Origin: Shewanella vesiculosa
Lineage (GTDB): Bacteria > Pseudomonadota > Gammaproteobacteria > Enterobacterales > Shewanellaceae
Reading direction: 5' to 3'
Length of the DNA: 64,000 bases
NCBI RefSeq assembly: GCF_021560015.1
Contig: NZ_CP073588.1
Location: 124,001-188,000, forward strand
Shown here one piece after another: positions 8,846 to 19,049 of this stretch. Both the position numbers and the translations under genes were made by a program. A model generated the notes under the pieces. That model saw nothing but the letters and a program-made list of their open reading frames with translations, made no database searches and was not told the DNA's origin. Within the stretch, counting starts at the first letter, position 1. Each line of letters opens with the position of its first letter.

Positions 8846-9913
8846 ATGTTAAGGCAAGTCTTTGTTGTGTCATTGTTGGCACTACTTAGTGTTATTACAT
8901 TCACTACTCGCGCAGGCGAATTTTCAGTTTTTCGTGAGTTAGATAAGCAACATCCACCCGGCAATGTTGCAGTATCAACTAATGGCCGGGTGTTTATGAG
9001 TAATCATCACTTTTACGGTGTAGATTCGAGAATAGTGGAGCTTAACAAAGACGGTTCGATAGTCGATTATCCTGATACTGAGTTTAATCAGCATCTTAAT
9101 CCTGTTTTGGGTGTAGTCGTTGATGAACAGGGGATTTTATGGATGCTCGAAACGGCTTCTGCTGAAGGGGTTGGCCGACTTATTGGTTGGGATATTCAAC
9201 AAAACAGCTTATACAAAATGATTAATTTAAAGGCTCCTGTATTGCCTGAAAACTCATTTTTAAATGATCTTGCGGTAGATAGAAAGCATGAAGCGGTATA
9301 CATCACAGATCCCGCTGGTGGCAGTAATGCAGGATTAATCGTGGTTAACTTAACAACAGGCTCAGCAAAACGAGTGCTCGATGGCAGTATTTATACCCGC
9401 CCAGAAGATGTTGATACTGTGATTAATGGCAACACCTTGTCTATTGGCGGTCAACCGATCCGCATTGGAGTTGATGCATTAACTATAGATCCAGCTAATG
9501 AGTGGGTTTACTTTGGTGCCTTAAGTGGTGAAAAGTTATATCGGGTACACACTCAATATCTGCTTGATGCCAAATTGTCGCCTAATATGTTGCGCAGTAA
9601 AGTTGAGTTCTATGCCAACAAGCCTATTAGCGACGGGATCACCATTGATAATGGCGGCAATATTTATGTCACCGACATCAGTAACAATGCCGTGGGGTAT
9701 ATCGACACCGAGCGTCAATATCATATCTTGCATCAAGATGATCATAAGTTCAGTTGGTCTGATGGCTTTTCAACTACGGCCGATGGTAAGTTGTTAGTCA
9801 CTGTGAATAAATTACATCAGTCTCCTGCGGTGAATAACCAGCAAGACAAAAGTGATGGTCACTACTATATCATTCAATTTGATGCGTTAACCGCCACCAC
9901 TGTTGGACGTTAA
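8846..9913 (+). CDS. Secreted major-royal-jelly / dopachrome-conversion-like beta-propeller protein
   Basis: A 355-residue protein with a signal peptide ending at about TTRAG, so periplasmic or secreted. The body fits the MRJP/yellow family (Pfam MRJP) beta-propeller: LWMLETAS, LIGWDIQ, LNDLAVDRKHEAVYITD and the later ISDGITIDNGGNIYVTD repeats. The bacterial members have no settled enzymatic role; some are annotated as L-dopachrome tautomerase-related or SMP-30-like lactonases. AAGGA precedes the ATG. It is divergent from a TetR regulator and is probably its target. Confidence 0.85.
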   Translation: MLRQVFVVSLLALLSVITFTTRAGEFSVFRELDKQHPPGNVAVSTNGRVFMSNHHFYGVDSRIVELNKDGSIVDYPDTEFNQHLNPVLGVVVDEQGILWMLETASAEGVGRLIGWDIQQNSLYKMINLKAPVLPENSFLNDLAVDRKHEAVYITDPAGGSNAGLIVVNLTTGSAKRVLDGSIYTRPEDVDTVINGNTLSIGGQPIRIGVDALTIDPANEWVYFGALSGEKLYRVHTQYLLDAKLSPNMLRSKVEFYANKPISDGITIDNGGNIYVTDISNNAVGYIDTERQYHILHQDDHKFSWSDGFSTTADGKLLVTVNKLHQSPAVNNQQDKSDGHYYIIQFDALTATTVGR

Positions 9914-9936
9914 AGCTTGATAACTTGGAATTGGAA

Positions 9937-9984
9937 CCTAGATGACGAGAGCAGCTTCGCTGCTAGATGCTATAAAAGCAACAG
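9937..9984. repeat. Intergenic repeat unit, copy 1
   Basis: About 48 bases starting CCTAGATGAC and ending CTATAAAAGCAACAG, with the internal hairpin AGCAGC-TTC-GCTGCT. A second copy follows directly and a related copy lies at 21027-21077. Confidence 0.7.
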
Positions 9985-10030
9985 CCTAGATGACTAGAGC
10001 GCTACGCTGCTAGATGCTATAAAAGCAAAG
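9985..10030. repeat. Intergenic repeat unit, copy 2
   Basis: Tandem copy of the preceding unit: CCTAGATGAC, a variant hairpin AGCG-CTA-CGCT, then GCTAGATGCTATAAAAGC. A partial third copy begins at 10031 and degenerates toward 10140. The rest of the 9914-10246 gap shows no gene and should hold the promoter of the hybrid kinase. Confidence 0.7.
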
Positions 10031-10246
10031 CCTAGATGACTAGATTCTAGCTGACTCGGTTCTATAACGTCTTAACAGCGCAGCTGTCCCTAGCAGGACG
10101 TAGTCGCCCTAGAAGCGCAGCGCACTATTCGCATAGAGGTCTAGATTAGTCATCAAATTTCAAAACACGATATATTTCAATGTCTAGTTGTAAAAAACTC
10201 GTTTATCGTCCAAAGTTAAGCTCTGTGACTCTTAACTAATAATAAA

Positions 10247-13200
10247 ATGGTCAGACTATCTAGTTATAAAAATGCGCTTAAATTGGGTATTGGAATATTT
10301 GCTTTCGGGTTAACCATTAGTTTTGTGACTGCTGTTAGCGTTAAGAATCAAAATAGTACTATCATTACTAAAGCACTTGATGAACTGTCAGAGCAAGTTG
10401 CTAATACGATTATTGATCGTATTGTATTGTATCAATATGGTTTGCGAGGTGCTCGAGGCGCAGTTGCGACTTCAGGCGAAGACCGAATTTCTCGTAAAAT
10501 CTTCAGAAAATACAGCTTAACCCGTGATATTGAAACTGAATTCCCAGGGGCGCGAGGCTTTGGTTATATCCGACGTGTGCCCGCAGCTGATGAGGCATCT
10601 TTTGTCGCCAGAGCGAAACTTGATGACTGGCCCGATTACAGTGTTCGTCAGTTAACCCCTCATAATGATGAACGTTATTTGATTGATTATATCGAACCCG
10701 TTGAGCGCAACCTTGCGGCGATCGGTTTAGATATTGCCTCTGAGCCAAACCGTAAAAATGCCGCCCAACAAGCTTATTTAACTGGTGAAGTACGCTTAAC
10801 TGGCCCTATCACCTTAGTACAAGCTACAGGCCATCCGTTACAAGCCTTTCTTATTTTGATGCCTATCTACCGCACAGGTTTTATACCAGCAACTGCCGAG
10901 TTGAGGGAGCAAAATGCTTATGGTTGGAGTTATGCGCCATTAGTGGCCAATGAAGTGTTTGACCAAATCAATTTATCGCGCAAAACGACCAAGATATTGA
11001 TTAATGATGTGACTGATAATCAAAAGAATGTCATGTTTTATGAAACCCATATTGATGATGCGAGCCCGTTATCGTCTTTTTCTGTTGTCGTCGATCGTGA
11101 GATATTTGGCCGTAAATGGCAAATATCTTTAGTGGCTTACCCTGAATTTGTCAGTGGTTTACATTTAACTTCGCCTAAGATTATTTTTACTTATGGTGCG
11201 ATTGTCAGTTTATTGTTTGGGGGGCTTATTGGCTTTTACAGCTATGCGTTAGCTCGTAAACGTCTTATTTTGGAAGACAATGAAAGACGAGCTAATATTT
11301 TAGAACATTCGCTAGATGCGATTATTAGTTTAGATTGTGATGGTATTATCACCAGTTGGAATGAGGGCGCGGTAACCATTTTTGGTTATGAAAAGCAGGA
11401 AGTCATAGGCCTTAAAAAAACCTCATTTATTGTTCCTAGTGATGGCTATACCGCTGAAATTGAGAATTTTAATCAGGTATTGAACGGTAAATCATTGTTA
11501 AACTTTACTGGCCAACACAAACGCAAAGACAATCAGCTATTGTCTACATCGATGACCTCTTTGGCTATTTACAATGAGTTCGGCAAAATTATTGGTGTCA
11601 GTCAGACCATTCGGGACATCACGATACAACAGCATGCTGAAAAGCAAATTTTAAGCATTAATGCCAGCCTTGAGCGAAAAGTAACTGAGCGAACCCACGC
11701 GTTACAGCAAGCTTTGTCAGAAAATAAAACCCTACTTGATAACATTAATCAGCAGTTACTTTATTCTGAAACCGATAGAAATGGCACTATTTTAGCGGTA
11801 AATGATTATTTTTGTTCGATATCTGGTTTGACTCGAGAGCAGATGATCGGTCACAAACATTCAATTGTAAAATCGAATCAACATGACGATGTATTTTGGA
11901 AAAAAATGTGGCAAACCATTCATGCAGGTCAGACTTGGCATGATGAAGTTTGTAATCATGATAGCCAAGGTAATGCCAAATGGTTTGATACCGTTATTGC
12001 GCCAATAATGGATAATAACGGTGAGCTTGAGCGCTGTGTTGCGTTGAGAATTGATATAACTGAACGTAAAAATACTCAATTAGAAAAAGATGCCCTTAGT
12101 TCTTTACTCACAAATGTGCTTGCTGCTGCATCAGAAATTGCCATTATTTCAACGGATAATGACGGTATTATTAGCATGTTTAATCGTGGTGCAGAATTAT
12201 TGTTAGGGTATCAGGCTGAAGAGGTTGTTGGTAAGCAAAGCCCTGCAATGCTGCATCTTGCAGCTGAAGTTAGCCAGCGCAGTGTCGAATTAACGGAAGA
12301 GTTTGGTGAAGACATCAGTGCTTTTGATGTGTTTACTTACAAGCCAAGAGTCAAAGGGCCTGAAACGCGTACCTGGACCTATATTCGTAAAGATGGCTCT
12401 GAATGCCAAGTCTCATTGTCGGTATCGGCTATGCGTGATAATCGTGGGGAGATCATTGGTTATTTAGGCGTTGCAGTTAATATTGATACTATGCTGAAGC
12501 AACAAGAAGAGTTGTTATCTGCTAGCTATCAGTTATCCAAAGCGGCTGAAGTGGCAGAGTTAGGGATCTGGAACTTTGACATAAAAACCAACGAGCTACA
12601 GTGGAATGATCGTATGTTTAGTATTTATGACTATTCATTAGATATCAGAGGCCAAGGAGTAAATTATCAGCATTGGCGTAACAGACTTCATCCTGATGAC
12701 ATTGAAATGGCTGAAAAGGCCCTACAAGATTCGATTACTTTTAACATCCCTTATGCTCCCTTGTTTAGAATTATTACCAGCTCGGATCAGGTACGCTATA
12801 TTCAAGCCGGAGGACAAATTAGTTTCGACAAATCAGGCGCAGCAGTGCGCATTGTTGGGATTAATCGTGACATTACCGAGCAACGCGAATTAGAGCAAAC
12901 GTTACGTTTAGCCAAGGCGTCAGCAGATGCGGCTAATGCGGCTAAGTCTGCTTTCTTAGCCAATATGAGTCATGAAATACGTACCCCAATGAATGCAGTG
13001 TTAGGTATGCTTCAACTTATTCAGCATTCTGAGATGACTCGCCAACAGGCTGATTATGTTAGCAAGGCTGAGATTGCTGCCAAATCTTTATTGGGATTGT
13101 TAAATGATATTTTAGATTTTTCAAAAATTGATGCCGGTAAGTTAGAACTTGATTTGCACTCATTTGAACTTGAAACCGTCATGCGTGAATTAGCGGTTAT

Positions 13201-15168
13201 GCTAGCCACCAACCTGCATAACCAAAATGTTGAAGTGATTTTTGATTTAGACCCAAGTATTCCCTATCTTATTGAGGGCGATGAGCTTCGTTTACGCCAA
13301 GTGCTGTTAAATCTGGCGGGTAATGCGATTAAATTTACGGCTGAAGGTCATGTCATTGTCGGTGTGCGTTGCAATACTATTGACGTAAATCAAGTCAACT
13401 TAACCATCTCTGTTACTGATACCGGTATTGGTATTAGTAAAGAGCAAGAAACTAAGATTTTCCAAGGTTTTGTGCAAGCGGAGTCATCAACGTCAAGACG
13501 ATTTGGTGGTACAGGATTAGGATTAGCGATTACTAAACGTCTAGTTAATTTAATGGGCGGAGAATTATCATTAACCAGTCATCTTGGTGAGGGCAGTCGT
13601 TTTTGGTTTGATTTAAGCTTTAATATCATTGAATTAGAAAATAGTGATATTGTTATCGATTTACAGGGTAAGCATATTCTGGTTGTTGATGACAGTAAGA
13701 TGAGCCGTAAGCTTGTAGAAAAAAACTTAACCGCCCACGGCGCTGATGTTAATGAAGCGCACAATAGCCATGAGGCGATTAAGCTTATTGAAAAAAGCAT
13801 CTCTGCCAATAACCATTACGATGTGATTATTATGGATTGGTATATGCCAGGAGGTAACGGCTTAGAAACTGCCAATCGTATCCAAGCTATGTTTCCCCCA
13901 GCAACTGCTCCAGCCATTATTATGTTAACCGCCTATGGTGCGGAGGTGATGGAGCAAACTAAGCATTACAGTCAACAACCTTTTGTCAGTATGCTGACCA
14001 AACCTGTCACCGCCAATTTAATGCTTGAGGCTGTTTATCAAGCGATTAATGAGGTAGATAACGTACCTCAAACTAAAAAAATTAACAGTTTGGCCTTAAA
14101 CGGTATCAAGGTATTAGTGGTTGAAGATAATGCTCTTAACCGCCAAGTGATTGATGAGTTATTGCGACTACAAGGTGCCATTGTTACATTGGCCAAAGAC
14201 GGTACCGAGGGTGTAAAGTGGGTTACTCAGTCAAATAATCAATTTGATATTGTGATTATGGACATGCAGATGCCTGTTATGGATGGACTTGAAGCCACGC
14301 GTCTTATTCGTGCTGATGGTCGGTTTAATGAGTTATCGATTTTAGCCATGACGGCTAATGCATCTATTGCTGATAAAACATTGTGCCTGGCTGCGGGGAT
14401 GGACGATCATATTGGTAAGCCAATTGACATGACGCTTTTAATACCTTGTATGCTTAAGTTGATAAATAAAGCCGATGTTACTCAATATCGTTTAACTGCA
14501 AATAATCTTGATGCGAGCTTGCCTGACGTGGTTAATGATAGCGATGATGATTTGATTATAGAAAACCCCGGTTCTATTTTGCGTCGTTTTGGCGGTGAAC
14601 TGGCATTCTTTCTTGATGTGAAACATCATTTTGCCACCGAAATGACAACAATCATTGTTACTGACTCAAGCGTTTGCACAGCAAGATGGCGGGGCTATTA
14701 GCCGTATTGCTCATACGATTAAAGGTACTGCAAGTAATATGGGCGCTAAGCGACTGGCTGATTTTGCTGCCACGCTAGAAAAAAATATAAACAATGCGAC
14801 TGCTGATTCAAATAGCGACTTAAATAAAAAAGTAGTCATTGATTCAGAGACTTGTTTAACAGAAATGCAAGATCATATAGACGATAGTATTCGTATGCTG
14901 GATTCGTATTTCCCTGATGAAAGCGCAGAATCAACTGTTGCTATTGTAGATAAAGTGGGCTTTTTCCCCCACAGCAATCGTAAATTTGGATAAGATAGAT
15001 CGTTTGATGGCGTTGTTAGTAGAGCAAAATCTAGATGCCATAGACTATCTTGAGCAGCTGCTTAGCAGTGGTGTGCCTAATGAACAGTGGTTAAGGTTGA
15101 GAACTCAAGTGAGTCAACTTGAGTTTCTGGATGCAGTCGATACATTGAAATCGATATTGAAGGAGTAA
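10247..15168 (+). CDS. CHASE-PAS hybrid sensor histidine kinase with two receivers and Hpt, frame broken twice
   Basis: The first frame runs 10247-14701. It encodes an N-terminal membrane helix, a periplasmic CHASE sensor (about residues 75-285), a second helix (about 305-330), four PAS regions (about 345-880), HisKA with H909 in SHEIRTP, an HATPase with DTGIGIS and GGTGLGLAI, receiver 1 (D1197) and receiver 2 (D1339). The Hpt motif AHTIKGTASNMG, histidine codon at 14712, lies in the +1 frame, and a second +1 break in the T5C5 run at 14961-14970 leads to a last segment ending at 15168. Corrected, it is about 1640 residues and forms a full phosphorelay; as read it lacks Hpt. The GGDEF response regulator starts three bases later and is the expected partner. 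Confidence 0.88.
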
Positions 15169-15171
15169 TGC

Positions 15172-16125
15172 GTGTTCATAGATGAGTATATTTCTGGCGC
15201 AGAGCCAGTTAGAGGTAAAATACTGTTAGTTGATGATCAGGTTGTCAATATCAAGATATTGCATCAACTCTTACAAGATGATTACGACATTTATATGGCT
15301 CGCGATGGTAATCAAGCTATTGAGATGTGTAAAAAAGTTAAACCTGATCTTGTATTGTTAGACATTGAAATGCCGATGTTAAATGGTTTCGATGTGTGTG
15401 CGCATTTAAAAAATGATCCCGATACGCAAGAGGTTGCGATTATTTTTGTCTCTGGTCATTTTGATGAAGATAAAGAAGTTAGGGGCTTTCAGTTAGGGGC
15501 GGTTGATTTTATTCATAAACCCATTAACCCCGTTATTACCAAAGCACGAATTAAAAATCAGATTAGATTGAAATTAAACACCGATTTATTGCGAACTATA
15601 GCGTTAATTGATGGATTAACGGGAGTTGCTAATCGACGTCAGTTTGAGCAAGTGTTACCGGTAAGCTGGTCGCAATGTGCGCGTGAAAAACAGCCATTAA
15701 CCATTATTTTATTGGATATCGATTTCTTTAAACACTTTAATGATACCTATGGTCATACCGAGGGAGATGTGTGTTTACGTTTAGTGGCGCAGAAGATAAA
15801 CGACACAGTAAATCGCCCTTATGATCTCGTGGCACGTTTTGGTGGTGAAGAGTTTATCTGTATTTTACCTAATACCGATTTAATTGGCGGGACTTATGTG
15901 GCTCAGCAAATTGTCGACAGTATTGTGTCTTTGAAAATCCCCCATATAAACTCATCCATATCTGCTTTTGTGACCATTAGCGCTGGCGTTTCAAGTGTGG
16001 TGCCTGAGTATGATATGTCGAGTACAACCCTGATTGAAGAAGCTGATAAACAATTGTATATAGCCAAGGACCGTGGCAGAAACAGAGTATTAGGTAGCCA
16101 AATACAAGCGACTCTGAGTGAGTAG
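15172..16125 (+). CDS. Response regulator with GGDEF output (diguanylate cyclase)
   Basis: A 317-residue protein: receiver domain (about 18-135) with DDQ acidic pocket, phospho-acceptor Asp in LLDIEMPMLNG and the conserved HKP lysine, then a GGDEF domain (about 145-310) with GGEEF near 223 and an RxxD inhibitory site (RPYD) five residues before it. It should make c-di-GMP when phosphorylated, like PleD or WspR. The start is GTG at 15172 with AAGGAG six bases upstream; the gap to the hybrid kinase is three bases, so the two are an operon and very likely a signalling pair. Confidence 0.92.
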   Translation: MFIDEYISGAEPVRGKILLVDDQVVNIKILHQLLQDDYDIYMARDGNQAIEMCKKVKPDLVLLDIEMPMLNGFDVCAHLKNDPDTQEVAIIFVSGHFDEDKEVRGFQLGAVDFIHKPINPVITKARIKNQIRLKLNTDLLRTIALIDGLTGVANRRQFEQVLPVSWSQCAREKQPLTIILLDIDFFKHFNDTYGHTEGDVCLRLVAQKINDTVNRPYDLVARFGGEEFICILPNTDLIGGTYVAQQIVDSIVSLKIPHINSSISAFVTISAGVSSVVPEYDMSSTTLIEEADKQLYIAKDRGRNRVLGSQIQATLSE

Positions 16126-16223
16126 GACTTTTTAGATACTAAGCGGTTAAATATAAGCTGTTAGAGGTTACTGCGTGTGGCTTAGTACAGAGCAGTATTG
16201 CGGCTTAGTAGCGAGAAAATACT

Positions 16224-16535
16224 TTACACTTGAGCGACAATTTTTTGATGCAGATTATTCCATTGCTCAGGAAATTTTCCATCTAGCATATAAACAAATG
16301 CGATTAACTCTGCAATTAATAGGTACAGTTCTTTAGGCACTTCGTCGCCTAGTTCCAGAAGTTGTAAGAATTCACTCAAGTGTGGGTCCTGATGGATATG
16401 GATCCCTGCTTCTTTAGCAATCAAAATTATCTCTTCGGCAACTAAATCCTTACCTGTAGCAGTAATTTTAGGTGCGCTTTTACCATCAAAACTGAGCGCA
16501 ACGGCCTGTTGTTTTTTTTTCGGTTCTTGTGTCAT
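16224..16535 (-). CDS. Stand-alone FlhB C-terminal-domain-like protein
   Basis: A 103-residue protein that aligns with the cytoplasmic C-terminal fragment of the flagellar export protein FlhB (FlhB/HrpN/YscU/SpaS family): QAVALSFDGKSAPKI, a GKDLVAEEI stretch, and ELYLLIAELIAFVYML. It begins right after where FlhB has its NPTH self-cleavage motif, so it corresponds to the natural cleavage product made as a separate gene. There is no membrane part. It lies 11 bases downstream of the FliK-like gene on the same strand, echoing the FliK/FlhB pair that sets hook length. Role in export is inferred. Confidence 0.85.
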   Translation of the reverse strand: MTQEPKKKQQAVALSFDGKSAPKITATGKDLVAEEIILIAKEAGIHIHQDPHLSEFLQLLELGDEVPKELYLLIAELIAFVYMLDGKFPEQWNNLHQKIVAQV

Positions 16536-16546
16536 TGTGCCCTCTG

Positions 16547-18707
16547 TTATGCCCTTGTTTTAACTAAATAGTGATCGCCTGGCAATAAGGTCGCCGGAAT
16601 TGGCGCTAGCTGTGTCGTCAGCTTACCTGGGGTAAAGCCTATTTGAGTGATTTTATCTGATAGTGCTTGGTTAAAGCGCTCTACTTTTGTGAGCAGCATT
16701 TGGTTGTTGCCTTTGAATTGAATATCCAGCACATCGCCTTGTTTATTAGCACAAATTAATAATGAACCTTGTGCTAAGTTAAATTTGAGTTGTAACTTCC
16801 AGCCTGCTTTTTTGTCTTTATCTTGATCATTTTCTTGTTCGAATTTGCCCTCAAATTGCTCATCACGTTGATTAATAGAATAGGGCAAAGCAAAGTACCA
16901 TGTCATGGCTTGATTAGGATCAGTACTTGCGTGTTGGTACAGCGCAATACTGCTGGCTAATTGTGCTAAAGAGTCTGCACCGCCTAATTTATCCAGCGCT
17001 GCTAATAAACCTGAATTGGCGCTGAGTTTACTTAAGGTTCGTTGTTGTAATTGTGCCAGATGGGCTTGAAGTTTGTCGCTGATCCCAGCACCGGTGGATT
17101 TGGTTTTGACCCCGAGTAATAGCTGGAATAGGGTGGTAATTGCACTGCCTGAAAACAGCGCCGAGGGCTGTGAAGCGCCTGAGTGACTTATCTGAGGGTT
17201 CGCTAGGTTAAGTGCTGCTAAACTGTATAGCTCGCTGCTCAGTAAGGCAGGGTCGCTTAATGCACTTAATGGGTGTGGACTGATTTGGGGTAAATGTTTA
17301 AACAGTTCACTGGCGAGATTATTAGCCACTTGTTGCGTTAGCTGCTGCTTTATCGGCATTGCCCCTGCTTTTGATAAGGCTTTATTCAGCACTTCTATAG
17401 GAGCTGGGTCGCTGGTTAACTTATTGGTGGCCTCGTGATTGGCACTAACCGTCGTAGAGCTTGCTTTAAGTATACTTTGTTCCGTTATGTTGCTTAGCTG
17501 AGCTTGTTGGTTTGTCTGTGACGACAAGGGTTGCTGTGTTAGCGCTGCCGTCGTTTTTACTGTATTGCTATCTTGAGCTGTTTTTAGGCTAAGGTTGCTA
17601 GAACTGGCATTGATGTTTAGTTGATTAGCGTCAGTTTTTGCAGGAGCGACATTGGGTTGACTAGCATCTGTTTTTGCCGGATTGATATTAGGTTGATTAG
17701 CTTCAGTTTTTGCCGGAGTGATATTGAGCTGACTACCTTCTGTTTTTGTAGGAGCGGCATTGGGTTGACTAGCATCTGTTTTCGCCGCAGTGATATTAGT
17801 CGGTAACGGAGTCGATTCGAGTTTTTTTAGAAACTGGCTAAGAATTTGCCCTGGTTCATTTTTGGTTATGATGATGTTGGCCGTTTGCAGTGGCTCGGTA
17901 ATTTGAGGCGCGGTCAGTTTGGTTAAATTAACGCTGAGTTCTGCTATTACAGGCGTTAGTGCAAGTTGTAGTTGCTGATTTTGTAGCACGACTTTGGCTA
18001 AATATTGCCCTGAACTTAACGCGGAATTTGGCGCTAATGTAATGCTTGTGCCACTGGCAAACGTCAGTTGTCCTTGGTCTATTACTGCTGTAGGCAGAGG
18101 ATAGCCCTGAGGCCTTGTCGCCAATGTTGCCAACTGTTGTGTTGATACGCCATTTTGTTTTGCCAGTGCTTCAAGGGCTTGCGGTAGTGCCAGCTGAATG
18201 GCTTGCGCCAACAGTATTAGCTGGGTGGAGACTGTTTGTGTTGGTAATGGGGGCGCTGAAACTGTAGACCCAGGAACAAGGGTTACTGGTGCAACGGAAT
18301 TATTGATGAGTTCGGCTTGAACTTGTGGTTGATTAACGCTGGCTACGGCACGAGTTACAAGTTTGGCTTGGTCGCTCGCGATGACCACTTGTGCGGTTTG
18401 TTGTAATAATTTTTGCAGTTCAGCTGTCTTACTCAGTTGATACTGCTGATTTTCAATGGTGACATCGAGTTGTGCACTTGTTGGCGGTTGCGACACTTTT
18501 ACAGGCAGTAATACCGATGATAAATCTGATTTTGAAGGCGCCGAAGTCGACGAAGATGAAACCGATTTATCATTTGATGTTTTTGTGGGTACAGAATCAC
18601 TATTACTTTGAGTTGGCTTGCGTTCTGCCACCGATGACTGACTTGCAGCAGGTTTAAATGTGACGTTATTGACCGCTTTTGGGAGTCAGCGTTGTTGGCA
18701 CAGCCAT
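16547..18707 (-). CDS. FliK-like hook-length-control-related protein, frame broken near the N terminus
   Basis: The long frame covers 16547-18631 (694 residues, GTG start). It is rich in Gln, Ala, Ser and Thr, has a 12-residue tandem repeat in the middle, and ends in a compact domain (WKLQLKFNL, LPGDHYLVKTRA) like the FliK C-terminal substrate-switch domain. Upstream, an ATG at 18707 with AGGA six bases before it begins MAVPTTLTPK, then reaches a stop at 18666; removing one A from the AAAA run after CCC (18677-18683) joins the two frames into one protein of about 719 residues. I therefore place the true start at 18707. It is followed by the FlhB-C-like gene. Orphan pair outside any visible flagellar cluster. 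Confidence 0.78.
17619..17800 (-). repeat. 36-bp in-frame tandem repeat in the fliK-like gene
   Basis: Five degenerate copies of a 12-residue unit of the type LNITPAKTEANQ / PNINPAKTDASQ, equal to 36-base DNA repeats. It lies in the low-complexity linker, where FliK proteins vary in length. Confidence 0.8.
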
Positions 18708-19049
18708 AGAAATCCTATCAAACAATGATGTTTATCTATCGAAATCAATCAATCTGTTAGTGAACAATATCAGCTTCATTTACAATTTTTTGATTGATAT
18801 TGTAAAAAGGCGCAGTATCCTTAGCCCTCTGTTACCTTTATTGGGCAACTCATTATGGTTTTATGACCATTTGCTGATCGATTGCGGCTAACAAACACGT
18901 ACAAGCAAGGCCTAGTTATTGAATATTGTAAAATATTAGCCTAATACTAGCTTGCTAAATTATATCGACTTGAACAAAAATTGCTTTAATAAAAAGACAG
19001 AGTTAGCAGTTTATTGAGCAGGACCTTTTGTCATTTTAAAGAGAATTAT
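18708..19049. other. Divergent intergenic region
   Basis: AT-rich gap between the fliK-like and mlaA-like genes. A possible promoter for the latter is TTGAAT at 18919-18924, 17 bases, then TAATAC at 18942-18947. No other feature is convincing. Confidence 0.35.

Noticed and set aside
9937..10030. CRISPR-like tandem repeat
   Set aside because: Units are contiguous without unique spacers and contain a variable hairpin; no cas genes.
14655..15168. Separate small Hpt protein genes
   Set aside because: Sequence continues the kinase directly; the TTG starts have no ribosome site, so a frame break is the better reading.
17621..17806. Plus-strand ORF with repeated CFCRSDI segments
   Set aside because: Antisense image of the fliK-like tandem repeat; the periodicity comes from the coding strand.
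18679..18891. Plus-strand ORF upstream of the mlaA-like gene
   Set aside because: No ribosome site, no family, and it overlaps the start of the fliK-like gene.
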